Source of the DNA: Lepidonotus clava
Lineage: Eukaryota; Annelida; Polychaeta; Phyllodocida; Polynoidae
DNA: 64,000 bases
Direction: 5' to 3'
Assembly: GCA_936440205.1 (NCBI GenBank)
Contig: OW387149.1
Location: forward strand, 29,666,966 to 29,730,965
The position numbers and the translations under genes are program-made. Within the stretch, counting starts at the first letter, position 1, and each line of letters begins with the position of its first letter. Positions 1 to 10,422 of this stretch are shown here, piece after piece. The notes under the pieces were generated by a model that saw only the letters and a list, made by a program, of their open reading frames with translations, had not been told where the DNA came from and searched no databases.

Positions 1-798
1 GACCAGGTGGGCCTGCTGGGAGAATAAGGGGTAGTGTGGGACTAGTTAAAGGCAGGGTATAGTACTAATGATGATATAAGAAGAACACGTGACTCTCCAG
101 TAGGTCGGCCTCCAGGGAGGTGTCAAGGTCGACCAGGTGGGGCTGCCGGGAGAATAAGGGGTAGTGTGGGACTAGTTAAAGGCAGGGTATAGTACTAATG
201 ATGATATAAGAAGAACACGTGACTCTCCAGTAGGTCGGCCTCCAGGGAGGTGTCAAGGTCGACCAGGTGGGGCTGCCGGGAGAATAAGGGGTAGTGTGGG
301 ACTAGTTAAAGGCAGGGTATAGTACTAATGATGATATAAGAAGAACACGTGACTCTCCAGTAGTTCGGCCTCCTGGGAGGTGTCAAGGTCGACCAGGTGG
401 GGCTGCCGGGAGAATAAGGGGTAGTGTGGGACTAGTTAAAGGCAGGGTATAGTACTAATGATGATATAAGAACAACACGTGACCCTCCAGTAGGTCGGCC
501 TCCTGGGCAGTGTCAAGGTCAACCAGGTGGGGCTGCCGGGAGAATAAGGGGTAGTGTGGGACTAGTTAAAGGCAGGGTATACTACTAATAATGATATAAG
601 AAGAACACGTGACCCTCCAGTAGGTCGGCCTCCAGGGCCGTGTCCAGGTCGACCAGCTGGGGCTGCTGGGAGAATAAGGGGTAGGTCGGCCTCCAGGGCC
701 GTGTCCAGGAACACGTGATCCTCCAGTAGGTCGGCCTCCTGGGCGGTGTCAAGGTCAACCAGGTGGGGCTGCCGGGAGAATAAGGGACTGGTTAAAGG
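1..798. repeat. 130-bp minisatellite
   Basis: About six head-to-tail units of exactly 130 bp start at 1, 131, 261, 391, 521 and 651, each opening with (g/a)accaggtgg. The last full unit is followed by a rearranged partial unit (new start near 757). The central units are nearly identical; divergence grows to the right, as expected when homogenisation acts inside an array. The array continues leftwards out of the window. Open frames across it are not genes. Confidence 0.95.
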
Positions 799-1149
799 GA
801 ACCAAAAGCAATGTTGGGTCAAAATTTAGCAAATTCTAAACTATTGAAATATATTCCATGGCCATATCCTAGGCCTGTGGTAACATATAGACATCAATAA
901 AGACTTAAACTACATCAAAATACATTAAAACTTGTTCCTGGTCAATTTTGGTGACCCACCAAAATTGGTTTGTTTAAAAATATTGCTGTCTTTAGGCATA
1001 AATGACACCAGTATTATGGAATTCACATGAAGATATAGTTAGTAATCATAATTCATACTGTAACAATGGTTAAAGTTAGACGCTCGGAATATATTTTCAT
1101 AGTTATTTGAATTTGCATATTTTGACACACCCTTGCTTTTGGCTCCCTT
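795..1149. mobile_element. MITE family A, copy 1
   Basis: About 355 bp with roughly 40-bp terminal inverted repeats. The left end reads AAGGGAACCAAAAGCAATG and the right end, reversed, AAGGGAGCCAAAAGCAAGG, both followed by TG(G/T)GTCAAAAT. There is no coding capacity. A second copy lies at 19252-20298 and confirms the family. No clean target duplication is visible. The superfamily is not assigned. Confidence 0.8.
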
Positions 1150-1185
1150 CAAAGCAGGTTTTATTTCTGGGTTATTTCACCCTGA

Positions 1186-1281
1186 TGATTGAATTTATGA
1201 GAAGGTAGAGGCTATACCCCTACGCCTTTACCAAGGCAGGTGTTCTTGAATGTGCATGGTCCTATAGACAAGGACAATGTA
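1186..1281 (-). repeat. SINE fragment (tail half)
   Basis: This stretch matches the non-tRNA part of the full-length SINE at 50300-50613 (shared words gagaaggtagag, tacccctac, ggcaggtgttctt, gtgcatggtcc). The tRNA-like head is missing: the match ends where the DIRS-order element begins, so that insertion probably cut it. Confidence 0.65.
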
Positions 1282-1452
1282 TATGGCGAGAATAGCCTGC
1301 TATTCGGGTATAATCACTAAGTGGAGACCGTTGCCTGGTTACCTCCTTAGCGACCCCCACCCCCCACCCCCCCCCCCCCCCACCGTGTTCGTTGTGACGT
1401 CATCGTGACGTCATAGCACGCCCGCACCGCATCCATTCTCAACGGAAATTTT
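1282..1452 (+). repeat. Split repeat A1 of DIRS element
   Basis: Opens with tatggcgagaatag, contains a C-tract and paired TGACGTCA-like sites, and ends in ggaaatttt. It recurs as A2 at 7144-7304 with about 2% difference outside the C-tract. Confidence 0.85.
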
Positions 1453-1499
1453 GTCGTCCCGTCTTCATCTCCGTTTTATAGGGTTTTTTGGACTTTATT

Positions 1500-3257
1500 A
1501 CACCGGAATTATAGACAATATACATTAGCAGTATTTGTCGATCTGAGGAAAGCGTTCGATACCGTTAATCATAAAATTCTGGGTAAAAAACTGACTAAAT
1601 TTGGCTTTAATGAAAAACTTTACCGATGGCTGATTGACTACATTAGTAGGAGAAAGCAGAGGTGTAAGGTAAATGGAACGACCTCAGAATATCTTAATAT
1701 CACATGCGGGGTCCCACAAGGCTCAATTCTTGGGCCACTATTGTTCCTGATTTACATTAATGATATTGATAAAAAACTTAATATATGCTCCTCTAAATTG
1801 TATGCTGATGATACCGCCCTCTACATAACTCATGAAAATCTGAGTACTTGTCATGAAAGGTTGTCTGGGGAACTAAACGTCTTGTCAAACTGGCTTAAGT
1901 TAAATCAACTGACTGTGAACGTTGATAAAACTAAGGCAATGCTTTTTGGTTCCAAACATATGCTGAAAAACCCAACAACATATGACATCTATATGAATGG
2001 CACTATCCTGAGATATGTTCAAAAATTTGATTATTTAGGCATTAAACTAGACAACAGACTTACCTTTGAATTGCATGCTACTGAAACAGCAAGAATGGTA
2101 TCACACAAGATCTATCTATTAATCAAAGTACGCAAATATGTTAGTGATGAACAAGCCCTATCAATCTTTAAGAACATGATAGTGCCCTATTTTGACTATG
2201 GTGATATATTTTTAATGAATGTAAACATAGGCACGAGAAATATGCTGCAGAAATTGCAAAATAGAGCGTTAAAACTGGTACTGAACAGGGATGCCCGACA
2301 TAATACATGGCAATTACATCATGAGGCCAGGATACCATTTCTGGAGGAGAGAAGGAAGTGCCACCTAGAAAACTTTATTTTTGATAGGAAATCTAACCCG
2401 GAGTACGTGAATGTACCACTCAGGTTATTGCGCATACATGATGCTCCCACTTTGATTGAATATCCATCAAATTTAGTGGTCTTTGAAAAGAGTGTACTTT
2501 TTCAAGGTGGAAAAGCGTGGAATACACTACCAGCTGAGGTTAGAAATATAAATGATAAAAACGAATTTAAGAGGAAAAGAAGGCAACAAATGATGACTCA
2601 TATTTTATAAATGTTGGCATAATCATGTTGAATACCTCATCTAGCATCAATTGCACATGTATGCTGATCTGGGATTGGTATTACCCTCACGATATGTCGA
2701 CAAGTACTATGACTAAAACCAAGTGTATAATGGCAACACTTGATGCAGCAAGTACGATGACTCAGATGTGTTTTATACCCTGACCCAGAGAACAAGTATA
2801 GTGACTGAACAAGTATGGTGTAGAGGACATGTACAGACCAATATCACTGTACAATGAACAGCGAGTCACTCATGACATTTTATATGTAATTCCTTCTAGC
2901 ATTGTTCTCTCACTCCTGTAGGGTAAATGATTAATTAGATGTGTAACAGAGAATCTTTGATCTTCTTAATAAGGATTGGTTGGTGCCATCACGCTCAGGT
3001 TTATGTATGTGTTGTGGGAGGGTGAGGGAATTTTCTTTTGGATTATCATAATATATGTATGTATATATATTGTTCTTTGATTGTTAGTTTGTTTTTTGTT
3101 TTTTTTATTTTTTAATACTGTTCAGTGCTGCTATCCACATTTATGGAATGTAATACAGAAATTATGTTAATGCTGAGATGCAACGAAAACAGGCTAACAA
3201 GCCTAATTGTATTTCTCAGGGTAATAACATATTTAAAAAAAAAAAAATAAAAAAAAT
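1500..3257 (+). mobile_element. 5'-truncated CR1/Jockey-like LINE
   Basis: A LINE 3' part: reverse-transcriptase coding from motif A onward, a 3' UTR of about 640 bp and an A-rich tail at 3234-3257. The DIRS gag-like frame starts directly after the tail, so the LINE inserted into the DIRS element. The left edge is approximate and no target duplication was recognised. Confidence 0.8.
1507..2610 (+). pseudogene. LINE reverse transcriptase, C-terminal part
   Basis: The open frame reads from RT motif A (FVDLRKAFDTVNH) through GVPQGSILGPLLFLIYIND and the catalytic YADDTALY to a C-terminal region ending in the GGKAWNTLP type motif of CR1/Jockey-group LINEs. The endonuclease and the first RT motifs are missing, as usual after 5' truncation during insertion. 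An internal ATG at 1741 gives 289 residues, but the homologous frame already begins near 1507. The frame is otherwise uninterrupted, so the insertion is not very old. It cannot move by itself. Confidence 0.85.
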
Positions 3258-3263
3258 TCCCTC

Positions 3264-4195
3264 GTGAAGATGTCGGGGAAGTCGAGGAAGTGTAAGAGGT
3301 GTGGTATCGTGCATGTTGCTCCACTTGACAGCAAATGCGAGGGGGCACACAGCGAAGACGAAACGTTGACGCCGGAGAAGCAAGAGGAGACGGCGGCCCT
3401 CGTGGGCGACCCGCGTGAGGCTATCGCAAATCTTAGCCATCGCTTATTCCTGTTGGAAGAAGATAATCGGAGGCTTCGGGAGGAGAAGAGGCTGGCGAGC
3501 AAGAAGAAGAGGCATCAGTCGGCAAGCCCAGAAGAAAGTCGGTCTTCTTCAACTTCGTACGAGTCGTCAGTCGCCGCTTCGGAAAGCGGCCTTTCCAACG
3601 AGGAGGACGGTAAACACGAATCTAGGTCGCACAGGCGCTCAGGCAGAAAGCACAAGAGGCGTCCGAAATCAAGGGCGAAGAAGCTAAAGGAGTCGGAATA
3701 CTCCCACCATCGATACTTAGACAAAGGTGAGAAAATTAAGACCTTCGAGAAACTTATGGCCACAAACCTCCATATATTACAGGAACTGTCAAGTCGGAAG
3801 AGGACGTAGAGGGGTTCATTAGCCACCTGACAATCCTCGCGGACAAGGCCGAGACGAGGTTTTACAAGCCTGACTCAATCATCGCCTACGACGCCGCGGT
3901 CCGCACTTCAGCGGCTGTCGATGGTATCTCCAAATTCGGTCAGGTGGATGCATCGCTAGTGCTCCTCCACCTTAGTTATGACGCAGCTAGCAACTCCAGG
4001 AAGGCTGGCAACAAGGGGCCCAAGCCTGTGACAGACAAGTACTGTTACAAATTCAACGGCCAGTTTGGCTGTGATCAGTACAAGTGCAGCTATGGCCACT
4101 TCTGCAAGGTCTGCGGCGAGACGAGCCACGGACAATTCTCGTGTAAAAAGGGGAAAAATGCAGGCCACTCGTCATCAGGTGGTCAAAACAAGTGA
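3264..4195 (+). other. gag-like region of DIRS element
   Basis: Opens with ATG directly after the LINE tail. It codes a basic, Ser/Arg/Lys-rich region with a short coiled coil, and at its end a Cys/His cluster of zinc-knuckle type (CKVCGETSHGQFSC). Position and composition suit the nucleic-acid-binding ORF1 of DIRS-order elements. It is part of the broken element. Confidence 0.65.
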
Positions 4196-4318
4196 GGTGT
4201 TTCCGATGATTTTGCCTACGGTCATGAGCCTACCCCTGAAGTAGCGGAGTCAGGAGGGTGCACTGTTGAGCCACCTGAGCTCGACTCATTAGTTGAAGCT
4301 GAATTCCCACCTGTAAAT

Positions 4319-6146
4319 TTGTGTAACTGTTCTTGTATAGAGAGTGAATTAGTTTTAGGCGAGTGTAGTCCGTTACCCATGCGTCTGGAAGATGTTCCTA
4401 GTGTTTTACCTGGTTGTGAATCTATTTCCAGTGAGAGGGGTTACTGCTTGCCTGTGAGCAGCGGAGGCAGGATTATCGAAGTGTTTTCTGACTGTATAGA
4501 AGGTAGATGTCTTTGTAGGCATAGTATTGGTAGTAATGTCTCTCAGCTAAAACCCTGTCGCATCGGCCATTTTTTATTCTCCAGTGAGTGTACCTTAGAA
4601 AAGGAAAAGGTTCTGAAAATCTGGGATGGTGTTTGTGACGGATTTTATATTGTAGATGATGTAGAAATCGATGAATACGAATGTAAAAATTACCTTTCTA
4701 TCCTAGATGAAGTTGTAAAGTCGGAAATGACAGCTATGTTAAGCTCGGACATTGAATCGGGCAGGACTAGCATTGTTAGTAGGAAACCTCATTGTGTCCA
4801 TGCTTTAGGTGCCGTGTTTAAGAGCAACGGCAAACTTAGGCCTATAACAGACTGTAGCATGCCCGAGGCCAGAAGTATTAATAATTACATGGATTCTACA
4901 TGTGAAAAATTTTGTTATAAGTCAGTAGATCACCTGGCTCAAATGCTTAATGTTGGTGAGTATTTCTAATGCCTTCAGATCTGTCCCGATCAACCCTAAA
5001 AATTATAAATTTCAGGGACTTGCGTGGTCGTTTGGGGGGGAAAATGTGTACCTAGAGGACCATCGTCTCTGCTTTGGCCTTAAATGCGCCCCGTACATTT
5101 TCAACCTATTGTCGGAATTAGTTGTTAACATAGCGGAATCGAAGGGCATTAACAGAATTGTAAATTATTTAGATGACTTCGCCATAGTCTCAGACGACTA
5201 TGAGTCTTGTAAGATGAGTCAGTTGAACTTAATTAATATCCTACGTAATATAGGCTTCGATGTATCTTGGCCTAAAATCGTTCCACCTTCACAAAAAGTT
5301 ACATTCTTGGGGATTATAGTGGACTCTGTTAATATGTCTCTTTCCCTGCCAGAAGGTAAAATATCGAACTTGATGCATAAGATAGAGCTAGTGGAGGGGA
5401 AAGGGTCTGGTACTAAGAAGGAAATGGAGAGCATTGCGGGGTTAATGGCCCACTGTTCCACCGTCGTGAGGGGGGGTAGAACTTTTAGCAGACGCCTGTA
5501 CGACTTGTGCGGCAGTTGCCCAAGGGGCACAAGGGTTGTCCTCAATTCGGAGGTAAAGGCTGATTTTTCATGGTGGAAATTTTTTTGTAAAATGTTTAAT
5601 GGGTCCGCGAAAATAATTCCTAGGACTAGATCTGTTTCAATTACATCAGATTCTTCTATGTCAGGGTTCGGTGCATGGTGCTTGGAGGACTGGTTTTGGG
5701 GGACTTGGGATGATAATCGCCCAAAATACTTCGATATTCATGATCACCTCGAGTCTGAGCCTAGATCTGTAAAAATCAAACCAAATATCAACGATTACGA
5801 GCTCTGGCCAGTCCTCTTGGGCCTTAAGCGCTGGGCCCCAAAGTTTTGTGGTAAAACTATAGAGCTTGTGACCGATAACAACCAAGTCATGTACATGCTT
5901 AATACTGGCAGAAGCGCAAACTCTACATGTATGTCCTGGTTAAGGGAAATTTTCTGGCTATGTTTTGTCTACAATATAGATATATATTCTTCTTACATTA
6001 ATACAAATGACAATACTGTTGCTGATTTGTTATCACGCTCTGTGACTCGCTCGAAACTATCTGACCTATTCAAGTTTATGACTCATAATAATATGTGTTG
6101 CTGTGATCATTTGTTATTCAGAGCTGACGGGCCGCATGGTACATAA
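4319..6146 (+). other. RT and RNase H region of DIRS element
   Basis: Codes a reverse transcriptase with RPITDCS, a fingers/palm block (SVPINPKNYKFQGLAW), CFGLKCAPYIFN and the catalytic YLDDFAIV. A DIRS-type RNase H follows, with ITSDSS, an ELWPVLLGLKRW helix and LVTDNNQ as the acidic positions. Motif spacing matches DIRS-order rather than LTR elements. Part of the broken element. Confidence 0.85.
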
Positions 6147-7051
6147 TCGTATCAAGGAGCTCCGCAAGAATGCGACATCGGCAAACACTAAGTCAGCTAG
6201 ATCATCTCAAGAAAGTAAATACATCGAATTTTGTGAACTTTTCAATTACGACCCATACGAACTGAGCACGGATATTACGGTCGAATACATTGCGTACCTA
6301 TCACTTACCATGGTCTTCATATCAGTTATGAACTACTTGTCTGGGCTGTCGTTCTTCCTTAAATCACACGGCAGGGAAGGAATTGACTACTCCAAGTTCG
6401 CAATACAACAAGCCATCATGGGAGCCAAAAGACTGTCAGCCCCGGGAAGGGGGCCGGCTACCCCACTTTTACCACCAGACTTGATGAGACTTTACTATGT
6501 GTTAAACCTGTTAAATGCTGAAGACTGCTGTGACCCTCTCGTTTAGAGCCCTTCTTAGAATTTCCAATATTTGTGGTGTCCACGCGATCAGAGTTTGTGA
6601 TATTATGTTTATTGGGAACGACGCTGTGGTATCACTACACAGCTCGAAGACTAACCAGTTCGGGGGTAAACCACATGTAATTCCAATTGCTGGTAACAGG
6701 GCCTCACCCTTGTGTCCTGTCTATTGGCTCAAGGAGCTCATCAGTGTCCTTAAACTTAAGAGTTCGCATAAAATGTTTGTGTTACCTTGCCCTGGGGGCT
6801 GTATGGGGATGTCGCCCTCCTGGTATAACAGGAAATTATTGGACTCTGCCACTAAGGCCGGTCTACCCGGTGTGTTCACCTCCCATAGATTACGTAGGGG
6901 TGGGGCGTCTTTTATGGCCTCGTTGGGGTTTGATGTCCCTGCTATCAAGGACAGAGGTTGTTGGTCTTCTAACGCTGTTTTCTCTTATATCGAGGAGGCG
7001 TTACCTAGTAAATTGTTAAATGACAGGAGGTTTGCTACAAGTCTCCTTTGA
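6103..7051 (+). other. Tyrosine recombinase region of DIRS element
   Basis: A phage-integrase-like N-terminal core-binding part is followed by the catalytic block. It shows Arg I (RISNICGVHAIRV), the HxxR box (HRLRRGGASFMASLG) and a closing Tyr in AVFSYIEE, the R-H-R-Y set of tyrosine recombinases. This enzyme replaces the DDE integrase in this order and explains the absence of ordinary LTRs. Part of the broken element. Confidence 0.85.
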
Positions 7052-7074
7052 GACGGTTTGGGCGGGTTGGCTGT

Positions 7075-7146
7075 TCCTGTGTTAATTATATGATATATTC
7101 AGCCCAAACCTGTCTCCTGTGTCTTTGTTGTAGCGTAAGTTATTAT
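7075..7146 (+). repeat. Split repeat B1
   Basis: Begins ctgtgttaattata and ends gcgtaagttattat, directly abutting A2. It is repeated as B2 at 7389-7460 with almost no change. Confidence 0.85.
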
Positions 7147-7304
7147 GGCGAGAATAGCCTGCTATTCGGGTATAATCACTAAGTGGAGACCGTTGCCTGG
7201 TTACCTCCTTAGCGACACCCCCCCCCCCCCCCCACCGTGTTCGTTGTGACTTCATCGTGACATCATAGCACGCCCGCACCGCATCCATTCTCAATGGAAA
7301 TTTT
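7144..7304 (+). repeat. Split repeat A2
   Basis: Second copy of A1, from tatggcgag to ggaaatttt, with a shorter C-tract. It shares its first bases with the end of B1, as expected for the A2-B junction of Ngaro-type ends. Confidence 0.85.
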
Positions 7305-7388
7305 TCCTTATTGCTACTGTGATACAGTTGTTTTCACCATTGTGTTGGTTATCTTATTAAGCTATCTAACGTATCTGTATTGGCATGT

Positions 7389-7460
7389 TTCTGTGTTAAT
7401 TATAGGATATATTCAGCCCAAACCTGTCTCCTGTGTCTTTGTTGTAGCGTAAGTTATTAT
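7389..7460 (+). repeat. Split repeat B2, element right end
   Basis: Copy of B1. It ends at gttattat, after which AT/GT simple sequence begins, so this is taken as the right boundary. Confidence 0.8.
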
Positions 7461-7461
7461 A

Positions 7462-7522
7462 TATATATCTATACATCTTGCATATATATATATACGTGTG
7501 TGTGTGTGTGTGTGTGTGTGTA
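7462..7522. repeat. (TA)n/(GT)n microsatellite
   Basis: Alternating TA runs are followed by about 14 GT units, directly beside the B2 repeat. Confidence 0.9.
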
Positions 7523-9199
7523 TGCCTAATACCCACATACCGTTCAACTTAAGGATATGACGCGTAACTTAAGTACTATTCTGTACTATGTAATTGTTGT
7601 AAGCCTTGATTCTTTGCAGCCTTATTCTATTCAACTTTTGGATTGTAAAGTTTTTGACTGAATCATGAAGAGCGCTGGAACTAGATCATTAATTTCTAAC
7701 ACAACTCTATAGCCTCGCCTTATTGCTCGTTATCTTGTAGATATAAGTATGCCTACGCACATGTTTAAGTTTCCCCTGAGCGGTGTTTTGACACAATCTG
7801 GAGGCTTCTGATGACGAAAGATGAACATCTGAGGACTGGTCGCCACCTTCCCTCATTCTCTCCGGCAAAAGCCAACTAAAATGCAAACATTATAGTTAGT
7901 GCAATGTAGGAACCTATCTCAGTTCTTAAGGGATTCCCAATTTAGTGTTAAGCATTCAAATAATTATGTGTTATTGTTATTCTTTTCGTCAAAGGGATAG
8001 GTTGAGTGTAGATTACGGAATCTCTTATCTCGGTTCTATCCTATTGTTAGAAACACATTTTTTGAGGTCGTGTGAGCTACCTAGCCACGTCTCTCCCCAC
8101 ATAAGTATTCAAATATGCATTGAGCGAAAAAATGTGCATTTCTCTATGCTTTAAGTATTCATCTTGCATTATGCGTTTGTTGGCAGTTGTGAAATTTAGG
8201 GTGCAATATGTTGGCTTGCTGGTATACTTACGAATAGCAGGATTCTCCAACTGATTCGAAACCATTAGGACAATTGACTTGCATATTTTTCGTTAATAGA
8301 CGCCTGGTTCTACTAGCATTCTGAAACTAAGAAAAGTGAGAGACAAATATTCTGAATTAAACACATAACAAATATTGTATTCCTATCAATTTGAATACAT
8401 TATCAACTGCAGTCTTCTGAAAGCAACCTTTAACTGCTTTTTCTTTTGGATTATAATCGCTCAAGTGACAACTAGAATTGCTCAAAAGTAATGCTTGTAT
8501 ATAAATTTGAGGGTATTAAAAGATGATCACATTTCTATAGATATTTTACACCTGTCAGTGAGACTTTCAAGTTTTGGAATTGCAGCACACTTTTCAAATC
8601 ACCCTACCAGGGTTAGCTGATTTACAGTATTATTTTTAAGAGCCGGCAGGTTAACTATGGCTAATTGTGTCTACAAAAAGGCTTGGAAGTCTATAGAAAA
8701 TATACAAATATTTGCAATATTTTTATGTATGAAAAAGGAATTTTCAAACCAACTCAGAAATTGATAAACAAATGAAAAAATAAAATAGTTGATTTTTATA
8801 TCCACCATCTAAACCACAAAAAATGCAATGATTAGTGAAATTGTATATACTCAAGCCCTGTGGTTTGATGACATTATTTCCCAACATGCATTCTGATTTA
8901 GGCTAACCTGTAGGTAAAACTCCAGAAATTGACTATCGTTGGTTGGGAGAATTGTTGTGTATGTTCTCTACTTGTTATAAAAACGATAGACATATTATTA
9001 CCCGTCTGAGCACAGCAGAACAAGTTTTTTTTGTACCATCATGTATGAGAAATAGTCCTTTTTATAGAGGTAGGCCTGCTTTATTATTGAACTCATTGGA
9101 TTATACAAGGAAACACATAACCCATGGAGCTCTTTTTCAATTATCTGAGCTAGGAAAAGGTAAGCTTATTCTCCCCACCTTGAATTTTTTTATTTATTC
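7523..9199. other. Unassigned AT-rich DNA
   Basis: No supported gene. A 123-codon plus-strand frame at 8943-9314 resembles nothing I recognise and runs into the LTR-like block. I see no inverted ends, poly-A tails or splice-phase evidence here. Confidence 0.5.
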
Positions 9200-10100
9200 T
9201 GTGACGCTCCTCGGTAGTTCGGGTTTCCGATTCCTACAACAGAGGGACGTGGGGATTGTTTCGGGTCTCAGCCGGACGGGGAGTCCGAGCAAGGAGCCGA
9301 GATGTGAGGTTTAGAGTCGTGCCTCACACACGAGGGGGTTTCAGCGGGTTGATCGGGAAATCGGTATTCGTCGACAGGGGAGGGGTGTCTCAGCCGGGCT
9401 GGACCGAGGGGCCTCAGCCACCGGGCACGGGGTACGGGCACTTCTGCCAGCGGGCGGAGGACTGCGGAGGAGGAAAAAATGGTAGGGACGGGCGGGGCCG
9501 TTTCCTTTGTGCCGGCACTCTCTTCGGGGCCTACTGTGGACAATCTACCCTCGTTCTTGTCCAGCGGGGGCGTCGGGCCAATGGTCGCCTATTGTTTGGT
9601 AGCGTGGGGCCGAGCCAGTCGCGCCTTCATGCTCCCGGTCCCTGGGCTTTCGTTCCATATTTCGGGCCCTCGTGCCGGTTCGGTCCTCCATCTTCGGGAC
9701 TCCATCCGGGCCAGTTTTCGGGCCTTCGCGCCCTGTTTCGGTCTCTCGGGCCTTCGGGACCCCGTCCTAAGTTTCGCCTAATTTCTTCTAACTTTTGCTA
9801 TTTTACTTGTATTTTCTAGTCAATTAGCCTGTATTGGATCATCTTATCGGTTACCATAGGAAGAAGACACATGTTGACACAAGGAGTACTGCGAAGGAAC
9901 TCTTTTATTCTCGGGCCTCACCGCCCCTTTTATAGTCTAGTGGTCAGCCCTGATTGGCTGTTTCTAATCACGTGGTTACAAAATGACGTCACTTCCGGTT
10001 TATATTTCACTTCCGGTTTACATATTTCGGGTTTCGGGCTTTTACAATTTTCGGGCCTTTCGGGCCTTTCGGGTTTTTCGGGTTTTTCGGGCCCGTTACA
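9200..10100 (-). mobile_element. Solo-LTR-like block, TTCGGGCC-rich
   Basis: Starts TGTGACG and ends CGTTACA (TG...CA with short inverted ends). Read on the minus strand it has two CCGGAAGTG sites, TGACGTCA and CCACGTGA, then TATAAAAGGGG near 9936 and an AATAAA signal about 25 bp further: the U3/R layout of an LTR. The rest is GC-rich and full of TTCGGG(C/T) words. No flanking coding region or target duplication is visible, so this is at best an old solo LTR. An unrelated GC-rich repeat remains possible. Confidence 0.45.
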
Positions 10101-10245
10101 AAATACATTTTACTCTGTCGCGCCGTCTTACTTTTATATTTTGACCTTGACAATTGATGAATAGGCATTCATCACAATACTATATTCGGTTAAAACCCAG
10201 CATTTAGTATGTGAAAAAATTAACATAGTAAATTATTCTTCTCAC

Positions 10246-10422
10246 CTTGATGACCAGGTCGCACTGGTCCCGCAGATCCCCCTTACACCCCTCCCCGACG
10301 TGTCTGGTTACTCCCAGAGTCTGTGTCCAGTTTGACCCTAGCTGGGTGGACCCCCAGGTGAACCAGGTCCACGGCCAGGTGTGAACCGACGTCCACACCT
10401 CTGCCGTCTCGCCACTCATTAG
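10246..10422 (-). CDS. CUB gene exon 10
   Basis: Acceptor TTTTCTCCTCCAG, donor GTGAG; 177 bp, phase 0 to 0. Codes a Trp-rich stretch with two Cys ending in CDLVIK, which echoes the CTDVQIK end of exon 9. The two exons may therefore be copies of one small Cys module. Confidence 0.75.

Larger units (their letters stand above)
1282..7460 (+). mobile_element. DIRS-order retroelement (Ngaro/PAT type)
   Basis: A tyrosine-recombinase retroelement fossil. Its parts in order are repeat A1 (1282-1452), gag-like region, RT plus RNase H, tyrosine recombinase, then B1 (7075-7146), A2 (7144-7304) and B2 (7389-7460). The A-core-B-A-B split direct repeat arrangement is that of Ngaro and PAT elements, not the inverted ends of DIRS1. 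A1 and A2 differ at only a few sites outside a C-tract, and B1 and B2 almost nowhere, so the copy is fairly young. It is broken in about three places and also carries a nested LINE (1500-3257). No methyltransferase domain was seen. Confidence 0.85.

Noticed and set aside
1-798. CRISPR-like array
   Set aside because: Units are contiguous 130-bp repeats without unique spacers, in animal DNA.
3415-3826. Extra frames over the gag-like region on both strands
   Set aside because: Shadows of the gag-like frame; low-complexity composition only.
8943-9314. 123-codon plus-strand frame
   Set aside because: No recognisable domain, no splice support, and it overlaps the start of the LTR-like block.
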